DNA of 64,000 nucleotides from Rhizobium sp. Leaf306 (GTDB taxonomy: Bacteria > Pseudomonadota > Alphaproteobacteria > Rhizobiales > Rhizobiaceae), in NCBI RefSeq assembly GCF_001423425.1, contig NZ_LMNX01000001.1, forward strand, positions 144,970 to 208,969, given 5' to 3'. A model generated the notes under the pieces. The model was not told the origin of the DNA, searched no databases, and saw nothing but the letters and a program-made list of their open reading frames with translations. This document shows, one piece after another, positions 57,847 to 64,000 of this stretch. Made by a program: the position numbers and the translations under genes. Each line of letters begins with the position of its first letter. Position 1 is the stretch's first letter.

Positions 57847-57882
57847 AATATAACTGGTAAACCGCGTTACACCAGTTATAAT
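57847..57882. promoter_or_regulatory. Divergent promoter with perfect palindromic operator
   Basis: TATAACTGGT (57849-57858) and ACCAGTTATA (57871-57880) are exact reverse complements, 12 bases apart. TATAAT at 57877-57882 is a plus-strand -10 ending 6 bases before the CGNR ATG; TATATT on the minus strand (57852-57847) is the matching -10 for the permease. A bound dimer would block both. No good -35 is visible on either side. Confidence 0.6.
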
Positions 57883-57888
57883 TCTGGG

Positions 57889-58452
57889 ATGGATTTCACC
57901 TGGACCCCGCATCGTTTCGTCGGTGGCGCCTTGGCGCTCGATGTCGCCAACAGCGTCATACTGCGCATCGATCCGTCACGCCGCATTGATCGCTTCGCCT
58001 CTCCGCAGCAGATGGATGCCTTTCCCGAGGCGGCCGGAGAATTCTCGGCGGAGCGGGCGTTGTTTGGAGAAGTGACGCCAGTCGCCGCGGAAAGACGCGC
58101 CGATTTCCTCGTGCTTCGGGAAGCGATCGACCGGTATTTCCGTGCTCGAGCGGATGGCGAGGATGACCCGCACAAACTGGCCGATCTGCTTGGCGCGACG
58201 GCTGTGGCGTTGCGCGGAACCGGCACCGGCTCACTTGAGGCCGCCACCGCCCGCTCGGCCTTGCGGCTTCTCGGCGACGATCAGATTTCCCGCCTGAAGA
58301 CCTGCGGCAATTGCGGCTGGCTGTTTATCGACCGAAGCCGCAACCGCAGCAGAAGCTGGTGCGACATGACCGTCTGCGGCAACCGCGTGAAGGCGAACCG
58401 CCACTATCGCCGCAGCCGCGATGGCGGACCTTCGGCTGGAGACGCAACATGA
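57889..58452 (+). CDS. CGNR zinc-finger/ABATE-domain transcription regulator
   Basis: 187 residues. N-terminal ABATE (stress-induced regulator-like) domain (about 1-135; FVGGALALDVANSVILRIDP) and a C-terminal CGNR zinc finger (about 139-175): LKTCGNCGWLFIDRSRNRSR, WCDMTVCGNRVKANRHYRR with the four Cys and the CGNR signature. CGNR proteins are presumed to bind DNA; the ABATE domain may sense a ligand. The ATG is about 6 bases after a -10 hexamer, so the mRNA is probably leaderless. Likely controls itself and the permease. Confidence 0.88.
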   Translation: MDFTWTPHRFVGGALALDVANSVILRIDPSRRIDRFASPQQMDAFPEAAGEFSAERALFGEVTPVAAERRADFLVLREAIDRYFRARADGEDDPHKLADLLGATAVALRGTGTGSLEAATARSALRLLGDDQISRLKTCGNCGWLFIDRSRNRSRSWCDMTVCGNRVKANRHYRRSRDGGPSAGDAT

Positions 58453-58967
58453 GGTGGAGGGCAGCGATATCAGCCGGGCTCTGCGTGATGGGCCTGATTG
58501 TGACTGGCTGCCAGCGACCGTCGGAAGGCGTGTATTTCGAACTGTCCGGCCGGATTTTCGTCTTCAACTACCGGGTGGCTACCGCTAACTACCTCGTCAC
58601 GCTTCGAAAGGTCGCCGCCACCCCTAAGGAAAGCCACGCCAGAGCGGAATTCGAAGATCCGCAGGGCGGACCGGCGCTTTTCACCGTAGAGAAAGTTCTC
58701 GATGTCGACGATGTGCTCACGCTTGCCAGCCCGTTCGTCCAGTGCGTCCGGAAGGACAGGCCCTACCGCGTGGCCATCACGCTGACAGGCGCGTCCGGCG
58801 AGGTGCTGCAGGTGATCGAAACCACCGTGACGTCGGATGTCGATCAGTCTGTGATACCGGCGGCACCGCTGGTCGTCGGCCCAGCCTACACACCCAACCC
58901 CGACATGTTCAAGGCCGATGGCTCGACCGACTTCTCAGGGCGAACCGGCTGCCCGGCGACGCCATGA
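58449..58967 (+). CDS. Lipoprotein, unknown function
   Basis: 172 residues. ATG 58449 overlaps the CGNR stop (ATGA). Signal with lipobox LIVTGC, Cys at about residue 21 (AISAGLCVMGLIVTGCQRPS). The mature protein includes GVYFELSGRIFVFNYRVATA and VQCVRKDRPYRVAITLTGAS; a beta-rich fold is likely. Function unknown; co-expression with the CGNR regulator is implied by the overlap. Confidence 0.8.
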   Translation: MRWRAAISAGLCVMGLIVTGCQRPSEGVYFELSGRIFVFNYRVATANYLVTLRKVAATPKESHARAEFEDPQGGPALFTVEKVLDVDDVLTLASPFVQCVRKDRPYRVAITLTGASGEVLQVIETTVTSDVDQSVIPAAPLVVGPAYTPNPDMFKADGSTDFSGRTGCPATP

Positions 58968-58987
58968 CCTTGCCGCAGACACCAAAA

Positions 58988-59014
58988 AAGGCCGGAGCGA
59001 ATGCCCCGGCCTTT
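58988..59014. terminator. Bidirectional terminator
   Basis: AAAGGCCGG and CCGGCCTTT pair perfectly around a 9-base loop between the lipoprotein gene and convergent ndk. Confidence 0.85.
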
Positions 59015-59040
59015 GAAGATCAAACCGATCCGCGCAGCAA

Positions 59041-59463
59041 TCAGCCGACGATTTCGGTTTCGGCGAACCAGTAAGCGATTTCCTGAGCAGCGGTTTCCGG
59101 AGCATCCGAACCGTGAACCGAATTTTCACCGATCGACAGGGCGAACTGCTTGCGGATCGTGCCTTCGTCGGCGTTGGCCGGGTTGGTCGCGCCCATGATT
59201 TCGCGGTTCTTCAGGATGGCGCCTTCGCCTTCGAGAACCTGAACGATGGTCGGGCCGGACGTCATGCCGTCGACGAGTTCGCCGAAGAAAGGACGTTCCT
59301 TGTGAACGGCGTAGAAGCCTTCAGCTTCGCGCTTGCTCATCCAGACGCGCTTGGATGCGATGATGCGCAGGCCGTTGTCTTCAAATACCTTGGTGATGGC
59401 ACCGGTCAGGTTGCGCTTCGTTGCGTCCGGCTTGATCATCGAAAACGTGCGTTCAATCGCCAT
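59041..59463 (-). CDS. ndk: Nucleoside diphosphate kinase
   Basis: Balances NTP and dNTP pools by phosphate transfer. 140 residues from ATG 59463 ([20 protein letters not shown]). The phosphohistidine is in [13 protein letters not shown]; the nucleotide loop [15 protein letters not shown] is complete. Three extra residues (MRP) are possible from 59472. Confidence 0.96.
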   Translation of the reverse strand: MAIERTFSMIKPDATKRNLTGAITKVFEDNGLRIIASKRVWMSKREAEGFYAVHKERPFFGELVDGMTSGPTIVQVLEGEGAILKNREIMGATNPANADEGTIRKQFALSIGENSVHGSDAPETAAQEIAYWFAETEIVG

Positions 59464-59544
59464 TGGTCTCATCCTTTGTTTCCACGGAAAGTGGGCGGTG
59501 TTTAACCGCCCCTTTCGCCGGAAACAAGGGGGATGGGCCTAATT

Positions 59545-60234
59545 TCACGCAGCCGTCACAACGCGTCCTGCGCTGTCATGAAGGTCGAGCAGACGCTCGA
59601 ACCACGAAGCCAGCAAGCCGTCCTTGCCCAGCACGTCGGCACCATCCGTCACCCGCAGCCACTGCAGCGCGCCGAACAGAATGTAGTCGGCAAACAGCGG
59701 CGCCTCGCCGCCAAGGAAAGGCTGGAATTTCAGCGTGTGCGTAACCGGCTTCAGTTTCTCGGCGAAGGTGTCGATTTCCCTCTGCCGGTCGGCGGCGACC
59801 TCTTCCAGCGACCGGCCGAATATGGCCTCGCGGCTGCTGCGGAAATAGGCCTGGTCGGCCGGCCCCAGCGTATCGTGTACGCTCTTGATTGCGATCCTCG
59901 CGATTGCGCCGTGTACCACCGTCTGCGAAAAACCCTCGACAAACCGGGAAAGCGCCTTGCCGCCTTCCCCGCCGAACAGGGTCGGACGGTCGGGATAGCG
60001 CTCGTCCAGATAGACCGCGATGTCGAAACTGTCACGGATCAATTCGTTTCCGTCCCGCAGGATCGGCACGGTCTTGGAAAACCCGTTCTCCAGGTTGGGG
60101 ATCTGCGTAAACGGTGTCGGCTGCTCCGTGTATTCGAGCCCCTTGTGCTTGAGCGCCATCACCACTTTCCACGCATGCGGCGAAAATGGCCGGTGCGCGT
60201 CAGCGCCGCAGAGGGAATAGAGAATGCGTGTCAT
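59545..60234 (-). CDS. Glutathione S-transferase-like protein
   Basis: 229 residues from ATG 60234, with AGGAG 6 bases upstream. Thioredoxin-like domain with ILYSLCGADAHRPFSPHAWK and KTVPILRDGNELIRDSFDIA (the GSH site), and a helical C-domain. It resembles GST-like beta-etherase-type or zeta/theta relatives, but no specific substrate can be named. Confidence 0.85.
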   Translation of the reverse strand: MTRILYSLCGADAHRPFSPHAWKVVMALKHKGLEYTEQPTPFTQIPNLENGFSKTVPILRDGNELIRDSFDIAVYLDERYPDRPTLFGGEGGKALSRFVEGFSQTVVHGAIARIAIKSVHDTLGPADQAYFRSSREAIFGRSLEEVAADRQREIDTFAEKLKPVTHTLKFQPFLGGEAPLFADYILFGALQWLRVTDGADVLGKDGLLASWFERLLDLHDSAGRVVTAA

Positions 60235-60386
60235 CATGGGCTCCTGATCTGTCACTCACCGCACATGATGGGATGGGAAGCCTCACAAATCCAGTCAGGA
60301 AATTTCATGGGTGGTATCAACCCCTGCCCCTCGGGTTGGCCGACAAATCCGGTATGATTACACGTGAACAACCGGAGACGCTTTGA

Positions 60387-60902
60387 ATGCTGCGCCATTT
60401 CCAGATGCTTGCCGCTTACAATTCCTGGGCAAATTCACAGGTCTACGATGCCTGTGCCGCGCTGACGGACGCCGAATACCGCGAAGATCGTGGCGCCTTC
60501 TTCGGACCAATCCACCGCACGCTCAACCACATTCTCGTTGCCGACCGCATCTGGATGCGCCGCCTGACCGGAGACGGCACGGCCTCGACGGATCTGGGGG
60601 CCGTTCTGTTCGAGGATTTCTCTGACCTGCGCACGGCGCGTGACGCAGAAGATGTCCGTATTACGAACTATCTCGGGTCTCTGACCGATAACGCGCTCAG
60701 CACCACCGTCACCTATACGCCGGTGACCGTTCCGACGGAGGTCACCGAACCAGTGGCGCCTGTTCTCGCCCATCTCTTCAACCACCAGACCCACCACCGG
60801 GGGCAGGTGCACGCCATCCTCACCTCGCTCGGCAAGCCCTCCGTAGTGCTCGATATGATCGCCTTCCTACGGGGGCATGGAAAACAGTGGATGCAGGTTT
60901 AA
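60387..60902 (+). CDS. DinB family protein
   Basis: 171 residues, four-helix-bundle putative metal hydrolase. Metal-ligand histidines: RTLNHILVADRIWMRRL (His near residue 47) and FNHQTHHRGQVHAIL (the HxxxHRGQ-type motif near 130-140). Such proteins act in thiol-dependent detoxification or are of unknown role. ATG 60387 has GGAG about 9 bases upstream. Divergent from the GST-like gene. Confidence 0.9.
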   Translation: MLRHFQMLAAYNSWANSQVYDACAALTDAEYREDRGAFFGPIHRTLNHILVADRIWMRRLTGDGTASTDLGAVLFEDFSDLRTARDAEDVRITNYLGSLTDNALSTTVTYTPVTVPTEVTEPVAPVLAHLFNHQTHHRGQVHAILTSLGKPSVVLDMIAFLRGHGKQWMQV

Positions 60903-61076
60903 CGTAATACGGCTTTAGGACAAACAGGGGTTGTGAACTCAGCCTTAACCGTATTCGCAACGAGACGTCTTCAAACGCCTGACAAAAGCCAACGTTTCAG
61001 GCGTTCTTAACCCTCGATCTCGCGTAATGTCTTCCTGAAACGAGACAGTAACGAGACCCTGAGGAATAGGTGGATC

Positions 61077-62126
61077 ATGTCGGCGGACAATGCACGGCAA
61101 TCGCGTGACAGGAGCCTGGCTGTCGTGGCGCAGCAGATGGCAAAGCAGGACGTTGCCGGTCTTCCACGCAACTACACGCTGTTCCACGAAGCGCTGTCGG
61201 GGTCCGATCCGGCGCTTACCCGCGACGTCGCCACCCTTCCGGCCGGCGCTACCCAGGCCCAGATCGACGAGATCGGCCTGCGCTACCAGCTTCCCGGCTT
61301 CGTGGTTCTATCGATCGCCAACCGGGACGAGGAAACGAGACGCGTTCTCGATCTCGTCGGCACGATTGCCCAGGCCACGCTGAAGAAGCAGAATTTCGTA
61401 CGTGCGCTGGAGACGGCGGCCGAAAGCCTTCGGAGCGGAAGTGCCAGCGGTCTCGCCGACATCCAGGCCGAGCTCGATCATCTTCAGGCGAACCTCAGCG
61501 AAACGCTCTCCGCCGAGATCGGTCTCACCAAATCTCTGGAGCTTGCCGCCGACCGGCTGCTGATGTCGAGCAATCTGGCGGAAGCGGCCCGAACCAATTC
61601 TCTGTCCGACCGGCTGACCGGGCTTCCCAACCATGTGGCGCTGGCTGAAAAGCTGGATCTGCTCTACGCGCCTGCCGCCGAGCATCGCGCGGCCGCGCTG
61701 TTTGTCGTCCGCCTCGTCGATCTCGGCGAGATGGCGCAGACCTATGGCCAGGTGACTGCCGGCCGGATCGTCAAGCGCGCCGCCGCGATTTTCCGCAAGG
61801 CGATCAAGAAGAACGACTTTCTGGCCCGGACCGCGACCGACAGCTTTGCGTTTCTGTTCGAGGATGTTGATCGGAGCGGTGCAAAAGCGATCGCCGATCG
61901 ACTCGTAACTTCGATCGCCGACAGCCTCGTGTTTGCAGGTTCCGGTGAAGGGCATTACCCCCACATGCGGCTGTCGATCGGCGTGGCGCTCTCGACCGAG
62001 GCATTCTCGCCGCAACAGATCAAGCTGCATGCGGCAACGGCACTCGAAAGTCTTCGTGCCCAGGGTTCAGGCGCCGGAACCGACACCGTGGCGATCTTCG
62101 GCGATCCAAGCCGTCGCGTTTCCTGA
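61077..62126 (+). CDS. Degenerate GGDEF-domain protein
   Basis: 349 residues: an N-terminal helical region (about 1-170) and a GGDEF-fold C-terminal domain (from about 178, DRLTGLPNHVALAEKLDLL). The signature GGDEF is replaced by ATDSF at residues 253-257, and the metal-binding aspartates of the DxDxFK segment are Arg212 and Val214. Hence no diguanylate cyclase activity is expected; it could bind GTP or c-di-GMP or act as a scaffold. AGGTGG precedes the ATG. Confidence 0.85.
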   Translation: MSADNARQSRDRSLAVVAQQMAKQDVAGLPRNYTLFHEALSGSDPALTRDVATLPAGATQAQIDEIGLRYQLPGFVVLSIANRDEETRRVLDLVGTIAQATLKKQNFVRALETAAESLRSGSASGLADIQAELDHLQANLSETLSAEIGLTKSLELAADRLLMSSNLAEAARTNSLSDRLTGLPNHVALAEKLDLLYAPAAEHRAAALFVVRLVDLGEMAQTYGQVTAGRIVKRAAAIFRKAIKKNDFLARTATDSFAFLFEDVDRSGAKAIADRLVTSIADSLVFAGSGEGHYPHMRLSIGVALSTEAFSPQQIKLHAATALESLRAQGSGAGTDTVAIFGDPSRRVS

Positions 62127-62217
62127 ACGCATCGACCGATCCCCCATACGACGTTGACGCGGCGGCCCATCCGGGCGCCGCGTCCTGCATTTCAGCAAAA
62201 AGTCGATCGCGTCGGCG

Positions 62218-62940
62218 TCAGGCGGGAACGAACTGGTTTTCCTGCGTGAAGCGGATTGTCTTTCTGGTCACGCCCTGCGCGAACTGGACCGGAAACGCTG
62301 CGGACGAGATGGCCGTATCGATCACCTGCCCCTCGATGAACGAGCCGGCGATGATGAAATAGCTCGGCTTCGGCGTGAATGTGTAGTCGAGGTTTGGCTC
62401 GAGCTGCACGGCGACGGCCGGTTTGCCGCCCATCGCAAGACCCACGTTCAGCGACATCCGGACACTGGCCTGCTGCAGAACCGACGGGATCAGGTTGTTC
62501 GCCCGCACGAGAAAGACACCTGCGGGGCCGCTGGTCGGATTTGTCGGGAACGCCGGAGCACCGTTCGGGAACGCGCCCTGATAGGTTACGGCGACGTTGT
62601 TCAGGCCATCGAGAACCACGTCACATTTGCTGGCGGTAGCAAATGCCCGCGGGTTGAGTGTCGAACCCAGTTCCTGGATGTAACCGGCGCTGATCGAGTA
62701 GTCGATCGTCCAGCTGAATACCGACGTGCTCGGGTTTTCCGGGCTGCCCGAGGCCGCGTTGCCGATCATCCATGCCAGAGACAACGGGCTCTGCGACGCG
62801 CCGACCACGTCCGGTATCGTCTGGAACAACGCATAACTCTGGAACTTCGGGTTCTCGTTCATGACCGTAAGCGTATAGGGCGTTCCCAGATCCTGTTTCT
62901 CGAAGATCTCGATCGATTCCCTTCCCATCATAACACGCAT
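62218..62940 (-). CDS. RhiA-like protein of unknown function
   Basis: 240 residues from ATG 62940, with GGAGAGG upstream. No signal peptide or membrane segment. The pattern GTPYTLTVMNENPKFQSYAL, FQTIPDVVG, LSLAWMIGNAASGS and FSWTIDYSISAGYIQELGS recalls the RhiA rhizosphere protein of Rhizobium leguminosarum, also about 240 residues, from memory. RhiA is quorum-regulated; its function is unknown. The resemblance is an inference. Divergent from a Crp/Fnr regulator. Confidence 0.6.
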   Translation of the reverse strand: MRVMMGRESIEIFEKQDLGTPYTLTVMNENPKFQSYALFQTIPDVVGASQSPLSLAWMIGNAASGSPENPSTSVFSWTIDYSISAGYIQELGSTLNPRAFATASKCDVVLDGLNNVAVTYQGAFPNGAPAFPTNPTSGPAGVFLVRANNLIPSVLQQASVRMSLNVGLAMGGKPAVAVQLEPNLDYTFTPKPSYFIIAGSFIEGQVIDTAISSAAFPVQFAQGVTRKTIRFTQENQFVPA

Positions 62941-63146
62941 GCTGACCTCTCCTCTTTCACATTCTTGCCGCCGCGACATGCGGACCGGACCGAGCGGCCC
63001 GTTCGGCTACCAACGGCAATTCCTGCCGTGAGCACAACCTAGAATGATTTATCGTCGGAGAATGTCACGCAAGTAACAACTTTTAATTGCATTTATCCGT
63101 ATCACGGCTCAGACGGCAAGCGACACCTCAGCGTCCGAGTGGGTTT

Positions 63147-63860
63147 ATGACATCGAACCTTATCTCCAAGATCAGCAGCGACATCCGACATTCCGCGTGG
63201 TTCGACGATCTCGACGACGACACGTTCTCGCGTCTCGTCTCGGGATCCGCGAGCCGGCTCTATAGGGACGGCCAGACGCTGTTTTTCAGCGGTCAGGCCT
63301 GCGACGCGCTGTCGATCATCGTGTCCGGTTGCGTGCACCTCTATTTCATCTCGGAGGATGGGCATGAGGTGATCTTCGCCGAGCTCGGCGCTGGCGACGT
63401 TCTGGGAGATGTCGAACTCACCCTCGGCTGCACCCACTTCGCGAACGCGGTCGCGGCCGGTGAGACCCGCGTGATGGTGGTCCGTCGCAGCGCATTCAGT
63501 GAGATCACCCGCATGCCCCAGATGTCGGCTTTTCTGATGAAGACATTCGCACGCAAGCTCAGAAAGACGATGGCCTTTGCCGAAGGCATGGCACTGCATA
63601 CGCTGCAGACCAGGCTTGCGCGTCTTCTCGTCGATCTCGCCCGCCTGCACGGCCGCAGCACAGCGGAGGGGCTGCTGATCGACAGAGCGATATCGCAGGA
63701 GAGAATGGGGCAACTGATCAATGCCAGCCGCCCACGAGTGAACGCGCAGCTTCAGGCTTGGAAGGGCGACGGCGTGCTCGGCATGCGGCGCGGCCGCCTG
63801 ATCATCCTCGACTACCGATCGCTGAAGATCATGTCGCGCGAGGGGGCGACCGACAATTGA
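63147..63860 (+). CDS. Crp/Fnr family transcriptional regulator
   Basis: 237 residues from ATG 63147. Cyclic-nucleotide-binding-like barrel (about 20-135; LYRDGQTLFFSGQACDALSI, VIFAELGAGDVLGDVELTLG) and a winged-helix HTH (about 150-225; RAISQERMGQLINASRPRVN). It lacks the N-terminal CxxC cluster of FNR, so it is not an oxygen-sensing [4Fe-4S] protein of that type. Target genes unknown; the divergent RhiA-like gene is the first candidate. Confidence 0.88.
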   Translation: MTSNLISKISSDIRHSAWFDDLDDDTFSRLVSGSASRLYRDGQTLFFSGQACDALSIIVSGCVHLYFISEDGHEVIFAELGAGDVLGDVELTLGCTHFANAVAAGETRVMVVRRSAFSEITRMPQMSAFLMKTFARKLRKTMAFAEGMALHTLQTRLARLLVDLARLHGRSTAEGLLIDRAISQERMGQLINASRPRVNAQLQAWKGDGVLGMRRGRLIILDYRSLKIMSREGATDN

Positions 63861-63886
63861 CAGGGTGGTCCAAGCCGCGACGCCGA

Positions 63887-63914
63887 GCGCGACGGATTTT
63901 GAGTTCCGTCGCGC
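63887..63914. repeat. Inverted repeat after the Crp/Fnr gene
   Basis: GCGCGACGGA and TCCGTCGCGC are exact reverse complements around TTTTGAGT. No clear T-tract. It separates two convergent genes and may terminate transcription. Confidence 0.5.
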
Positions 63915-63938
63915 AGGTCGCCTGCCCTTTTGCGATCG

Positions 63939-64000
63939 CTACTTGCAGCCACCCTTGACGTACTCGATCATTTCCTCGGTCTCATGCGTGAAATGCGGCC
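63939..64000 (-). CDS. C-terminal end of an unidentified protein (cut by window edge)
   Basis: The minus strand has an open frame entering from the right edge and ending TAG at 63939-63941. It encodes PHFTHETEEMIEYVKGGCK at the C-terminus. The identity cannot be settled from 19 residues. Confidence 0.5.
   Translation of the reverse strand, partial: PHFTHETEEMIEYVKGGCK

Overview
The window is a gene-dense stretch of an alphaproteobacterial chromosome, almost certainly from the family Rhizobiaceae (Rhizobium/Agrobacterium/Ensifer relatives). Pointers are high GC with strong third-position bias, the plsX-fabH-ihfA-merR-tRNA-Pro block, an LdtR/LdtP pair, HdaA beside Ppk/Ppx, a BA14K-family protein, a K+-independent-type proton pyrophosphatase, Bpt, and an Omp25/31-type porin. 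The genus cannot be fixed from sequence reading alone. No insertion sequence, prophage, integrase or CRISPR array was seen; the only accessory-type items are two toxin-antitoxin modules.

Layout. 1-1340: cut-off gene end and small membrane or secreted proteins. 1559-6900 (mostly minus): tRNA-Pro(GGG), BA14K, then plsX-fabH-ihfA-merR (membrane lipid synthesis and DNA bending), with DUF177 and a cytochrome bc1 chaperone-like gene upstream, divergent from a BamE-like lipoprotein. 7700-16000 (minus): proton pyrophosphatase, an MFS transporter, and the run glyA-nrdR-ribD-ribE-ribH-nusB (one-carbon metabolism, nucleotide reductase control, riboflavin, antitermination). 16000-19150: L,D-transpeptidase ldtP and its regulator ldtR, plus DUF6163. 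19300-26200: hemB, RDD protein, bpt, an AbrB-Doc toxin-antitoxin pair, parC and an exported protein. 26250-30350 (minus): SulP transporter with a structured leader, DUF1236, aspS. 30600-36150: MFS, rnd, esterase-like protein, and an unrecognised membrane protein. 36250-44020: perM-hdaA-ppk-ppx facing away from purM-purN. 44000-52700: hydrolase, Phd-VapC, Nudix and molybdopterin enzymes, rlmJ, RNase T2, GST, TctC, porin. 53400-57000: uvrC-pgsA-moaD-moaE. 56900-59000: an orphan LivH-type permease facing a CGNR zinc-finger regulator and a lipoprotein. 59000-64000: ndk, GST, DinB, degenerate GGDEF protein, RhiA-like protein and a Crp/Fnr regulator.

Most of this is conserved housekeeping DNA. The points most worth a second look are: a structured leader RNA in front of the SulP transporter; a perfect 10-bp inverted repeat that overlaps both -10 hexamers between the permease and the CGNR regulator, whose mRNA would be leaderless; a Doc-family toxin with Asn in place of the catalytic His and an inverted-repeat operator; a GGDEF protein that has lost its signature; a perfect 12-bp palindrome before a 61-residue gene; a 25-residue membrane microprotein; and an AT-rich gap with possible gene debris before uvrC.
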